64,000 nucleotides of DNA, from positions 124,001 to 188,000 of the forward strand of contig NTJG01000007.1 of assembly GCA_002324875.1 (NCBI GenBank), in the 5' to 3' direction. Below the pieces are notes generated by a model. The model saw nothing but the letters and a program-made list of their open reading frames with translations, did no database searches and was not told the DNA's origin. How positions within the stretch are numbered: position 1 is the first letter of the stretch; every line of letters starts with the position of its first letter. Below are positions 16,515-24,895 of the stretch, one piece after another. Position numbers and translations under genes: made by a program. The stretch comes from Lysobacteraceae bacterium NML93-0793 (lineage in GTDB: Bacteria; Pseudomonadota; Gammaproteobacteria; Xanthomonadales; Xanthomonadaceae).

Positions 16515-16799
16515 ATGACCGTCGATCCTCCGATTTCACCGACTGCTTCCATATCCCTGGACAGCGGTGGATTGCTGGCCCGTCATGGGGAGCTGATGGA
16601 CAGCCAAGCGCTGATCGCATTCTTCAAATTTGGAAGCGATCGCTCGTTTCGCCGGAACGCGGCCAAGGCCGCACTTCCTGTAGTCGTGTTTCGCGTTCCA
16701 GGCCGTGCCGGCTGGTTTGCACGGACTCAAGATGTGGCGCAATGGCTCGGCACTGCCGGTCAAACGACGATCTCCACGCCTCGAAGAGCCGCCCCCTAG
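16515..16799 (+). CDS. Small HTH DNA-binding protein (excisionase/PrtN-like fold)
   Basis: 94 aa from the ATG at 16515. The central segment 'MDSQALIAFFKFGSDRSFRR' followed by 'NAAKAALPVVVFRVPGRAGW' and 'FARTQDVAQWLG' has the look of a short winged-helix protein. Helix-turn-helix is followed by a hairpin with Val-Val-Phe-Arg and a C-terminal 'xxDVAxWL', as in AlpA/excisionase and PrtN-type proteins. It lies upstream of the transposition operon and in the same direction, so it could control that operon. The identity is tentative. Confidence 0.5.
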   Translation: MTVDPPISPTASISLDSGGLLARHGELMDSQALIAFFKFGSDRSFRRNAAKAALPVVVFRVPGRAGWFARTQDVAQWLGTAGQTTISTPRRAAP

Positions 16800-17302
16800 C
16801 GCTTCGGGCTGGATGATGGCGTTCGAAATCAAATATTTTCCGATGTGAATCTGCAAGTACTGTCGGCGTGGCGCCTGACGCCGTGATACGCGCCATTCGA
16901 CTGAAATTCTAACCACCGACTAGAGGCCAGGCCCGCCCAGACGATTCACTCGCCCGCATAGAAGACATTTCCGGTCCCGGAAACGAAGGCGGGCCCCGTA
17001 GGAAGGGCCCGCGAGACAGCATGAGACGCGTGAGAGCTCTCAGCTTCTTCGAGTTTGGGGTCACGGTCAACTGCTGCCTGAAGCAATCAGGTACTAACCG
17101 AGAGCCTCGTGATGCCGATTCGCATCCTCACCGCGCCGAGCTGACGGCACGTCCCCGTCAGAAGCAGCGCTTAGCCCGCAATTTTTACGAGTGATCCGCG
17201 TGCTCGCTGCATCTCTTGACGTATCGATCCGGCACGCGTCTACGCGCGCCTGCTCCACCCATGTCCGAAAGCGACGGTGCGGTTGCTTTCGCAGGAGGCT
17301 AC
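16800..17302. other. Gene-free stretch with several palindromes upstream of tnsA
   Basis: No gene is supported here. It contains TTTCCGG-TC-CCGGAAA (16968-16983), GCGGGCCC with an 8-base loop and GGGCCCGC (16989-17012), the palindrome TGAGAGCTCTCA (17031-17042) and CCTGA-N5-TCAGG (about 17078-17092). At about 17050 GTTTGGGGTCAC resembles, in opposite direction, the repeats at the right end of the transposon, so this stretch may hold part of the left end or the operon promoter. Confidence 0.5.
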
Positions 17303-18061
17303 ATGCCCTACATTTCCACAGCCGGAACGAGTCGCTGCGGCAAGACCGCGCAGCTGCGTCAGTTCTTGGATTCTGAGACGGCGTTGCACGTGCCAGGCGA
17401 CCGGCCATTCCAGCCGCGCGTGTACAAGCGTCGCGAGTTCGAGCACCGTGACGTCTATGGGTTTCAGTCGATCAAGGAAAACCGCGTAGTCGAGGTCGAT
17501 GGGCTCGCCGCCATCGCTGTGGCGTTGTCTGTTGAAACCGATCCTCGCGTGCAGGCCTATACCGAGCGCCCGCGGCTGCTCAAGGCCGGCGATATCCAGG
17601 TTGAGCTCGACTTCTGGGTCCAGCACGCCACAGGCTATGTTGAGTTCCTGCTCATCATCGCCGACAGCGCCTGCGTGCAGAGCCACGGGGGAGCATTGCG
17701 ACCGCGCGAGGCCGACCGACTCCAGCAGGCGGCCAGTGAGCAGAACGTGCGCCTTCGGTTCGTCACTGAACAAGACGTCCGGACACATGGCGTCGCGGTG
17801 AGCCAGAACATGCGTCTCTTGGGTTTCGCCCAGATCGCACAGGGACTGGGCAACCGGCTCGCGCTTCGCAGTCGCATCTTGGCCTACCTGAGCCAGATCG
17901 AGCGTGCGCGCATCGACCAGATCGAGGCCGCGCTCGCGCCGTTTCACCCGTGCGACGTGCAGGCAGTGACCTGTGAACTCATCTGCCTCGGGCTGCTGGA
18001 TTTCGACAAGGCCATGCGGCTGAACCGCTACACACTTGTGGCGCGGAGTGCGCTTGCATGA
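17303..18061 (+). CDS. tnsA: TnsA-like transposon endonuclease subunit (TniC/TnsA)
   Basis: 252 aa from the ATG at 17303, chosen because AGGAGG lies 4 bp upstream. In-frame ATGs at 17216 and 17261 lack such a site. '[20 protein letters not shown]' and '[20 protein letters not shown]' match the TnsA N-terminal nuclease fold, with the metal-binding Asp in VELDF. In Tn7 TnsA a Lys-containing strand follows; here the expected strand reads '[13 protein letters not shown]' with no obvious Lys, so activity is uncertain. The C-terminal half is helical (winged-helix-like). It overlaps tnsB by 4 nt (ATGA). Confidence 0.8.
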   Translation: MPYISTAGTSRCGKTAQLRQFLDSETALHVPGDRPFQPRVYKRREFEHRDVYGFQSIKENRVVEVDGLAAIAVALSVETDPRVQAYTERPRLLKAGDIQVELDFWVQHATGYVEFLLIIADSACVQSHGGALRPREADRLQQAASEQNVRLRFVTEQDVRTHGVAVSQNMRLLGFAQIAQGLGNRLALRSRILAYLSQIERARIDQIEAALAPFHPCDVQAVTCELICLGLLDFDKAMRLNRYTLVARSALA

Positions 18062-19902
18062 GTGACCTCACCGAAGACGATGTCGCTCGGCTGCTTGCAT
18101 TGCCGCGTCCCGATACAGCCGCAATGGTCGATCTAGACGAGGCCACGCGCAAGGCGATCGAAAATCGTGTCACGGCACTGGTCGCGCTGATTGAAGGCGA
18201 GCCTATCAAGCGCGTGAGCAAGCTCTACGGGCTCCACGTCCGAACCTGTAAGCGGATGCTCGAGCTGGCCAACGAGCCTGCGCAGAACGGGGGCGTGCAT
18301 GGCTTTGCGGTATGTCTGCCACATGTGCGCCTAGTCGATCCCAAGCCCCGCACGAACGACGTGCCTGTGCTCAAACGCGCCTACTGCATGACACAGCTCG
18401 TCGAAGCGGTTCCCGAACTCAAGGCGGCCTTGATCAAGTTTAGGGGTGCCCTGCCGTCGCGGCGCCAGACGAGCCCCGCGTTCAATCGCCTGTTCGGCGA
18501 AATCAATCGCATCCTCACTCGTGCGGGCCGTGGGGAGAATGACTACCCGCGCAACACCCACGATGGCGGGCGCCGCGCCCTCGCAAGTTTCATCGAGCGC
18601 CTGCGCACGCGGACCGCCGAAATCGCCATGAACTTCGTCGCCGAACCTACCTTGACCAAGTGGGCCGAGTTGTCCACCCCTGAGCCGTTTGATGAGGTCC
18701 AGGTAGATGGGCACTACATCGATCTTAAGGATCAGTGGTGCGCTATCCCGCTCTCGGACGGCACGCACCGCCCCACCCGCGTTTCGGGACTGATGCTGCT
18801 GGCCGAGATCGATGTAGCCTCACGCGCCTGCATGGGCTGGACGGTTATTGTCGACGACGCTCATTCGCAGTTCGACTTCTTGCACACGATCAAGCGGGCG
18901 TTGATGCCTTGGCGGCCGAAGGACATGACCGGGCGTCGCATGCAGTACCTACCCAACGCGTGGATGCCCAGCGCGATTGATGGACCGTCCCCGCGCGGGC
19001 TTCGAATCTCGGTGGACAACTACAGCAGCCATCTGGCCAAGCACGCCAAAAAGGCGCTCGCGCACGTCCGTTTGGGGGTCTACCGGTTTGGCCACGCCGG
19101 TATCCCCGAGACCCGGCCGCACATCGAAGCGTTCTTCAAGTCGATCGAAGTGCAGGTGATGCGCCATCTCGCTGGCGGGTTCGAGCCCGAGACAAAGGTG
19201 CGAGATGAGCAAAAGGTGTCTCCGCAGAACAGCAGAGCGCATCCCATTTTCCTGCACCTCCTGGACGACCTTCTGGACATCGTCTTCTCGAAATATAACG
19301 TTACCTCCCACGAGGGACTGCAGTGGCGGAGTCCCCGCGAGGTCATCGAGGCGTATCTGGCAGACGGCGGTATGCCGCTGCGCTCGAGCAGGACGGCCGA
19401 AGACGTGCGTGATCTGGGACGCTTTCGTGTCCGCGTGACCATCCGCGGCGGCAACGGTGAGTTGCCGCACGTCACCTTCGGCTACGCCACTTACCGCAGC
19501 GAAAAATTGAACACGCGGCAGGATCTGGTCGGCACTACGTTCAATGGCTACATCGAGGAAGACGCGCGCTTCCTCGTCCTGCTTACTGAGACTGGGCAGC
19601 CGTATCTCGAACTCAAGACGCTGCCGCCGTATGCACTGAAACCGCACACGCTCCACGAACGTAAGCGGGCCCACCGCTGGCGCAAGACACGGGGCCAGCG
19701 GTGGGACGGTATCGACGACCTGATCGACGCCTTCCACGCCGAGGTGCGCGACGCGGCGCGCCGCTTGCGCTGGGCGGCCGACGACGTCGCCTCCGGGCGC
19801 GTTCCAAAGGCAACGCCCTCCGAACCGACGCGCAGCCACGCCGCTCGCACACTCGAAGGCTTTGCTCCTCGCGGCGGCGTGGTCTCCCTGCGCAAACGCT
19901 GA
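18058..19902 (+). CDS. tnsB: TnsB/TniA-type DDE transposase
   Basis: 614 aa, the strand-transfer enzyme of a Tn7/Tn5090-type element. An N-terminal HTH region ([20 protein letters not shown]) is followed by the rve catalytic core: first Asp in '[11 protein letters not shown]', second in '[11 protein letters not shown]', Glu in '[12 protein letters not shown]'. The Mu-type C-terminal beta-barrel follows ('[20 protein letters not shown]'). The length is usual for TniA/TnsB. It is coupled to tnsA by a 4-nt overlap and is followed by tnsC after 54 bp. Confidence 0.93.
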   Translation: MSDLTEDDVARLLALPRPDTAAMVDLDEATRKAIENRVTALVALIEGEPIKRVSKLYGLHVRTCKRMLELANEPAQNGGVHGFAVCLPHVRLVDPKPRTNDVPVLKRAYCMTQLVEAVPELKAALIKFRGALPSRRQTSPAFNRLFGEINRILTRAGRGENDYPRNTHDGGRRALASFIERLRTRTAEIAMNFVAEPTLTKWAELSTPEPFDEVQVDGHYIDLKDQWCAIPLSDGTHRPTRVSGLMLLAEIDVASRACMGWTVIVDDAHSQFDFLHTIKRALMPWRPKDMTGRRMQYLPNAWMPSAIDGPSPRGLRISVDNYSSHLAKHAKKALAHVRLGVYRFGHAGIPETRPHIEAFFKSIEVQVMRHLAGGFEPETKVRDEQKVSPQNSRAHPIFLHLLDDLLDIVFSKYNVTSHEGLQWRSPREVIEAYLADGGMPLRSSRTAEDVRDLGRFRVRVTIRGGNGELPHVTFGYATYRSEKLNTRQDLVGTTFNGYIEEDARFLVLLTETGQPYLELKTLPPYALKPHTLHERKRAHRWRKTRGQRWDGIDDLIDAFHAEVRDAARRLRWAADDVASGRVPKATPSEPTRSHAARTLEGFAPRGGVVSLRKR

Positions 19903-19956
19903 CCACCCAGTCTCGCTGATCAATTACGGCCACGCAGCCGCAAGGAGTCTTCTTCA

Positions 19957-20946
19957 ATGGCGCCCTCTGATGCCCATCCGATGCTTCGCTACAAGCGACC
20001 CCTGATCTTCACTCGTCCCGGCGAGCGCCTCGCCAGCGCCACACGCGCCGGCATCGAGATGGGCTGCGATGCCCTTTGGATCGAAGGCAACGGCCGCGTA
20101 GGCAAGACCTTCGGCGCCCGCCAGCTCGTGCAGACCGACCTCTGGCGTCCGTTCCCGATGTACATGACCGAGTTCACCTACAGCAGGCCCACCAAGCCCA
20201 CGGAAAGTTATTTCATGACCTCACTGCTGACGCAGATGAGCCAAAACGTGGCCGCGAGCACCAGCAGCAACATGCTGCTCACCCGTGTGGTGCGCACGCT
20301 TAACGAACAGCGCGTCAGGCGCAGCGCCGACATGATCGGCTTGGTGTTCAACGAGGCTAATCGCTTCACCTCGGAAGAGTACGAACACGCGATGTCTATC
20401 GGCAACGAACTCGAGAAAACCACGCGCGTGTTTTACCTCTTCATCAATCAGAGCGATGCCGGCCAGTTGGGTCGCGGCGACACCGACGCACGGCCACCCC
20501 GCCACATCTTTGGGCGCTACTTCATAAACTCGCACCACTACACGGGTCTCCTCTGGGACATTCCCGCAGGCGACCACCCGCACCAAATTGCTTCGGACGT
20601 CGCATTGGCGTTTATGGAGTACGACAAGGAACTCATCTGGCCCGAAGGATCGGGCATTTCATACACGCAGTACTTCGCGCCAAAGGCCTGGGCAAACGGC
20701 TGGAGGCTGGGCAGCCAAATCGACCTCATCCGCAGGGTGACGAACGAAGTTCGCGCCGAGGCGGGCTTGGGCCCTGCGACCTCTTGGCCGATGCTGACCT
20801 TTGAGAAGTTGGTCTACACGGTGCTGGTGCGCATCGCCATGGAAGACGAGGACTTCGCCGGACTCTCTGAAGCGCAGATACGGGAGGTGTTATTCCGCGT
20901 CGGCTATCTGGAAATCGAGCCGGGCTACGAGGGGGTGCCGGCATGA
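19957..20946 (+). CDS. tnsC: TnsC/TniB-type AAA ATPase
   Basis: 329 aa. The Walker A motif 'WIEGNGRVGKTFGARQL' lies at about residues 43-59. The expected Walker B strand reads 'MIGLVFNEANRF' with Asn-Glu in place of the usual Asp-Glu/Asp-Asp. A sensor-like 'VFYLFINQSDAGQLGRGD' follows. In this family the ATPase links the target-choosing TniQ to the transposase. The start has AAGGAG about 10 bp upstream, and the stop overlaps the tniQ start by 4 nt. Confidence 0.88.
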   Translation: MAPSDAHPMLRYKRPLIFTRPGERLASATRAGIEMGCDALWIEGNGRVGKTFGARQLVQTDLWRPFPMYMTEFTYSRPTKPTESYFMTSLLTQMSQNVAASTSSNMLLTRVVRTLNEQRVRRSADMIGLVFNEANRFTSEEYEHAMSIGNELEKTTRVFYLFINQSDAGQLGRGDTDARPPRHIFGRYFINSHHYTGLLWDIPAGDHPHQIASDVALAFMEYDKELIWPEGSGISYTQYFAPKAWANGWRLGSQIDLIRRVTNEVRAEAGLGPATSWPMLTFEKLVYTVLVRIAMEDEDFAGLSEAQIREVLFRVGYLEIEPGYEGVPA

Positions 20947-22508
20947 GCGGCATTATCGAGAGCCCCTATCTCGAGCTGCGCGGTACCGTGCCGCGCAGCC
21001 AGCTATCGCCCTTCGCGGAGGTGCTTAGCTCCCCATTCGCCGGTAGCGACGCCACCGATACCCCGGCCGCATCGGGCTTCGGCATGCTTGCGAAAATTGT
21101 TCGCCTTAACCATCTCGCGTCGAACGAGCTCTACAGCCTGTTGGGCATCCGGGTCCGCCGCGCTGATGACCTGTCGGCCATCATGACTTTCTCTGAAGCA
21201 CGTCAAATCGCTGTCGCGCGGGCGCTTCGCCTGCCGGACGTCCCGGCTGAGTGGAACCTGTCGACCTGGTTCCCCTTCAAAGCCTCCTCTTCGTTGCTTG
21301 CAACAGGCTGGACGCTCCGCTATTGCCCGGAATGTCTGCTTGAGGGCTATCACACCCTCTTGCACCAGTTGCCTTGGGTCCATCGCTGTGCTTGGCATGA
21401 TTTGGCCCTGCGAAACGGCTGCCAGCACTGTGGCCTTCCGGTCGCGGTAAAAGCGGACTGGATGCCGGGAGAGAACATGCAGTGCGCCTGCCGCCGGAGT
21501 CCGCTGGAGACTGATCGGATCCTGCACGCGCAAGCGCCAGAGGGCGCCAAGCAGTTCACTGACGAGTATCTGCAGTGGGCTGCCGAGGTACGCGCACGCA
21601 CCACCCTGGTCGTGCCCGAACTGGCGGGCGACCCTCGCCCAGCACTGACCGCATTGATCGAGCTGCCTAGGTCGTGGCGCCTGCGAGTCGGGCCCGCGGT
21701 CGAGTCGCGGGCTGACGAGCATATGCGCTCGCCGAAACACATGCGTGGGGTGCATGTCCGGACTTTGAAACCCGCGAAGCGTGCCCCGATGCCAGTCCGC
21801 GACGACCTAGTCGGCCTCGAAGTGGTCCAGCGAGACCGGCCAGGATTCCTGAGCACGCCTAAGCGGTTAGAGCCAATGATGTCGGCCGTCGCCGTCGAGC
21901 TTGCAACGCGCCTGCCAGTCAGGACGCTGACCGACCGCGAGATGAGCCTGTTTTTGGAGGGGGCCGGTATCGAGGCGCCAACCTCGTTCGCCCCAGCCAG
22001 CCGCGCGTTTTCCGGTGAGGTGTCCCTACTGCCGCCGACTTACATTGGCGGGCGCCAATTCCTCAATTTGCTGTGCGTCCATCCATCGGCGTACAGGCTG
22101 GTAGGGGGGCTGGTGGATGAAGCCTTGGATGGACGAAGCCTCTTCGACTTCCACGCACAGGCTACCCACCAAGAGTTCGACCTGCTCATGCGAGCGTGCG
22201 GCCAGGTTTTGGCCCGCGGGTATGCCGAGGGACTACGGTCAACTCTCGCGGTCCACGTTCCCGAGTTGTATGCCCAGCCGCGCCTCGCCCCGCGTTTGCG
22301 CCAGCCTTGGGCCCTCTTGGACAGGACGAACGGCAGCCTGTCCAAGATCCGCGTGGCTTGGGTGCCTTTGCCCCGCGCGACTCATAGCGAGGCGGCGCTT
22401 CTCAAGGCTGAGGACGAAGCCAACCAGCGCCGCCAGCAATATGGGAGACGGCGGGATGGGGGGCGGCGGAAATCGGGCCACGCAAGACTGCGTGGCCCCG
22501 ATAAGTGA
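20943..22508 (+). CDS. tniQ: TniQ/TnsD-family target-selection protein
   Basis: 521 aa. The N-terminal TniQ domain shows the zinc-binding signature: 'YCPECLLEGYHTLL' followed by 'HRCAWHDLALRNGCQHCG' (about residues 122-162). TniQ of Tn5053 is ~400 aa and TnsD of Tn7 ~508 aa, so this length favours a TnsD-like protein with its own target-DNA-binding C-terminal half. The basic C-terminus (RRQQYGRRRDGGRRKSGHAR) overlaps a stem-loop and the first right-end repeat. No second tniQ, Cascade or Cas12k gene is present, so targeting is probably to a fixed chromosomal site. Confidence 0.88.
   Translation: MSGIIESPYLELRGTVPRSQLSPFAEVLSSPFAGSDATDTPAASGFGMLAKIVRLNHLASNELYSLLGIRVRRADDLSAIMTFSEARQIAVARALRLPDVPAEWNLSTWFPFKASSSLLATGWTLRYCPECLLEGYHTLLHQLPWVHRCAWHDLALRNGCQHCGLPVAVKADWMPGENMQCACRRSPLETDRILHAQAPEGAKQFTDEYLQWAAEVRARTTLVVPELAGDPRPALTALIELPRSWRLRVGPAVESRADEHMRSPKHMRGVHVRTLKPAKRAPMPVRDDLVGLEVVQRDRPGFLSTPKRLEPMMSAVAVELATRLPVRTLTDREMSLFLEGAGIEAPTSFAPASRAFSGEVSLLPPTYIGGRQFLNLLCVHPSAYRLVGGLVDEALDGRSLFDFHAQATHQEFDLLMRACGQVLARGYAEGLRSTLAVHVPELYAQPRLAPRLRQPWALLDRTNGSLSKIRVAWVPLPRATHSEAALLKAEDEANQRRQQYGRRRDGGRRKSGHARLRGPDK
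22475..22498 (+). terminator. Stem-loop at the end of the transposition operon
   Basis: GGGCCACGCA-AGAC-TGCGTGGCCC, a perfect 10-bp stem inside the last codons of tniQ. No T-run follows, so it may act as an mRNA 3'-end stabiliser or an intrinsic-like stop. Confidence 0.5.
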
Positions 22509-22580
22509 CCCCATAACGGTGCTGAAACCCGATCGCTGACCCCACAACTATGCGCAGCCAGGAAAAGGGTACCCACAACA
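22496..22580. repeat. Right end of the Tn7-like transposon: three 22-bp repeats at 31-bp period
   Basis: Repeat 1 (22496-22517) ends TGACCCCATAAC, repeat 2 (22527-22548) ends TGACCCCACAAC, and repeat 3 (22558-22579) ends ACCCACAAC. Repeats 1 and 2 agree at 17 of 22 positions, and the three end exactly 31 bp apart. Read inward, the outermost begins TGTTGTGGGT, and Tn7-family ends start with TGT. These are probably transposase (TnsB) binding sites. The exact terminus and target duplication were not proven. Confidence 0.65.
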
Positions 22581-22943
22581 GTGCGGTGGCCGACGCAGAA
22601 ACAGATGTGCAGGGGCACACCTAGGGCCTGAAAATTCAAACAGTTACGCTATGCACTCGACAGTGCGCTGACCACCCGATCGAATCCTGTGTGATGGACG
22701 AGCTTCGTCTTGACGCGCGAGGTCTTGAAGAGTTGCCTGCGACCGCCGCGTTTGCCTCACCGCGACCTGTGACCAGGGCGTGCCGGCCGGCGCTGCAGAG
22801 ATACTCCGCGCCTTGCTGCCGGGCTGACTGCATCGCAAGCCGGCGAGCGCTGCTCCGGCAGCCACGCGTCCGCCGGCTTCGGAACGGATTGGTCGCGCGC
22901 CTGCCGCCTTGGCACGGCTTGAGCCGATCTCGGCTTGCCCGGC
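22581..22943. other. Gene-free stretch right of the transposon
   Basis: No gene or RNA is supported. A second ACAGTGCG occurs at about 22661, echoing the sequence at the proposed end (22578). The right part is probably the 3' flank of the DUF4124 gene and would contain the target site. Confidence 0.5.
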
Positions 22944-23369
22944 TTATCGGCCGGATCGATGGTTACAGGCGGCCGAAACGCGATCGTTGAGGCGCCGCAG
23001 ATCCTCGTAGCGCCGCTTCATGCCCAGGCGCGCCAGCGACGTCTCGCGGTCGGTGCGCGCGGCCAGACATCGCGCGTGGGGATCCGCCTGTTTGCGGGCG
23101 GCGGAGGAGCGCGGCGTACGAGCGCCACTCTCCGATCCGGACGAACTCCGGGGCGCCGGCCGTGTCGATGGTCCGGGCGTGCGTGGCGGCGGTGCGGTGT
23201 CGACCGTCGCCGGCGGAATGTCCCAGCGCCGAAGCGTGGCGCCGACAGCGCACGGCATCGACTGGTAGAGATGGCCGCCCTGCCCGTCGGCACACTTGTA
23301 GACCGCGGGCTGCGCCGCGCCATCGGCACCCGGCGCAAGCAGCCACATGACCGCGAGCAATCCCTGCAT
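22944..23369 (-). CDS. DUF4124 domain-containing exported protein
   Basis: 141 aa with a signal peptide (MQGLLAVMWLLAPGADGAAQ). It is followed at once by the DUF4124 pattern 'AVYKCADGQGGHLYQSMPCA', in which an aromatic-Lys-Cys strand and a later Cys form the small beta fold. The rest is a Pro/Ser/Arg-rich linker and a basic helical tail (GMKRRYEDLRRLNDRV). DUF4124 proteins are common exported proteins in Xanthomonadaceae with no known function. It lies downstream of rarA on the same strand, 123 bp away. Confidence 0.75.
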   Translation of the reverse strand: MQGLLAVMWLLAPGADGAAQPAVYKCADGQGGHLYQSMPCAVGATLRRWDIPPATVDTAPPPRTPGPSTRPAPRSSSGSESGARTPRSSAARKQADPHARCLAARTDRETSLARLGMKRRYEDLRRLNDRVSAACNHRSGR

Positions 23370-23492
23370 CGCCTCTTCCCCGCGTTCCCGTCCGTGCCTG
23401 CAGTCTGACGTCGATGTCTTCCGGCATCATCGGTCCGAAGGCGAGACGCCGTATCGGGATTGCGCGCATCACGCCGTGAGGCAACCGCCGGA

Positions 23493-24857
23493 TCAGTCGC
23501 CGGCCTTGCTGCGGGCGATGGCGTCAGCGCGTGCAGCCCGGAGCTGGTCGAGCTTGTCCTTGAGCTTGAGTTCCAGTCCGCGTGCGACGGGCGCGTAGTA
23601 GACGCGCTCGCCCATGGCGTCCGGAAATCCGCTCTGGTCGAGCGCGATGCCGTCGTCGGCATCATGGTCGTACTGGTAGCCGCTTCCGTAACCGAGCTCC
23701 TTCATCAGCTTCGTCGGCGCATTGCGGAAATGCATCGGCACCTCCTGCGTGCCGTACTCGCGCACGTCGCGCTTGGCCTGCTTGAAGGCCATGTAGCCGG
23801 CATTGGATTTGGCGGTGCTGGCGAGATAGATCACCAGCTGGGCGAGCGCGAGTTCGCCTTCAGGACTGCCGAGACGATCGTAGGTTTCCCAGGCGTCGAT
23901 CGACATCTGCAGCGCCCGCGGATCGGCCAGGCCGACATCCTCCACGGCCATGCGCGTCATGCGCCGGGCGAGATAGCCGGGATCGCAGCCGCCGTCGAGC
24001 ATGCGCGTCAGCCAGTACAGCGCGGCATCGGGATTCGAGCTGCGCACGCACTTGTGCAGCGCCGAGATCTGGTCGTAGAACTGCTCGCCGCCCTTGTCGA
24101 AGCGGCGCGTGCGATCGGCCAGCACCTGTTCGAGCGTGCCGGCAGTGACCTCCCCGCCCTCGCCCGCCAGTTCGGCAGCGATCTCGAGCAGCGTCAGTGC
24201 CCGCCGCACGTCGCCGTCGGCGGCGACCGCGATCATCCCCAACAGGTCGTCGCCGATGCGCAGCCCGCGATCGCCCAGACCACGCTCCGCATCGGCCAGC
24301 GCACGGCGCAGCGTCTCGACGATGTCGTCCGGCGAGACCGCCTCCATGACGTGCACGCGGCAGCGCGACAGGAGCGCGGAGTTGAGTTCGAACGACGGGT
24401 TCTCGGTGGTCGCGCCGACGAACACGATCGTGCCGCGCTCGATGTGCGGCAGGAACGCGTCCTGCTGGGTCTTGTTGAAGCGGTGCACCTCGTCGACGAA
24501 CAGCACCGTGCGGCGCCCGCCGTCGAAACGGTGCGCGGCCTCGGCCAGCACCTGCCGTACCTCCGGCAGACCGGACAGCACCGCCGAGATCGCCTTGAAC
24601 TCGGCATCGGCGTAGTGCGCCAGCAGCAGCGCCAGCGTGGTCTTGCCGCAGCCCGGTGGCCCCCACAGCACCATCGAATGGATCTTGCCCGCCTCGACCG
24701 CCGTGCGCAGCGCGGTGCCCTCGGCGACCAGACGACGCTGGCCGACCATTTCGTCGAGCCTGACGGGGCGCATGCGCTCGGCCAGCGGACGCATCGCACT
24801 GCGATCGACCTGCAGCAGGTCGCCGGTGTCGGCGCGGGAGGGTCGGGATCGGGGCAC
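23493..24857 (-). CDS. rarA: Replication-associated recombination protein A (RarA/MgsA AAA ATPase)
   Basis: 454 aa, the full family length. It is a clamp-loader-like ATPase that acts at stalled forks. Walker A is 'LWGPPGCGKTTLALLLA' (about 65-81) and Walker B 'VLFVDEVHRFNKTQQDAFLP'. The sensor 1 strand is 'GTIVFVGATTENPSFELNSA'. The arginine finger is in 'LLSRCRVHVM'. The C-terminal tetramerisation region carries 'GCDPGYLARRMTRMAVEDVG' and 'YLASTAKSNAGYMAFKQA'. Upstream on the minus strand lies the divergent ChaN-like gene (38 bp), so promoters overlap. In many proteobacteria rarA is next to lolA-ftsK, as here. Confidence 0.95.
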   Translation of the reverse strand: MPRSRPSRADTGDLLQVDRSAMRPLAERMRPVRLDEMVGQRRLVAEGTALRTAVEAGKIHSMVLWGPPGCGKTTLALLLAHYADAEFKAISAVLSGLPEVRQVLAEAAHRFDGGRRTVLFVDEVHRFNKTQQDAFLPHIERGTIVFVGATTENPSFELNSALLSRCRVHVMEAVSPDDIVETLRRALADAERGLGDRGLRIGDDLLGMIAVAADGDVRRALTLLEIAAELAGEGGEVTAGTLEQVLADRTRRFDKGGEQFYDQISALHKCVRSSNPDAALYWLTRMLDGGCDPGYLARRMTRMAVEDVGLADPRALQMSIDAWETYDRLGSPEGELALAQLVIYLASTAKSNAGYMAFKQAKRDVREYGTQEVPMHFRNAPTKLMKELGYGSGYQYDHDADDGIALDQSGFPDAMGERVYYAPVARGLELKLKDKLDQLRAARADAIARSKAGD

Positions 24858-24895
24858 GCGTTAACCTGTGGGGACTGGATTGCAGGGAGTGCGAC

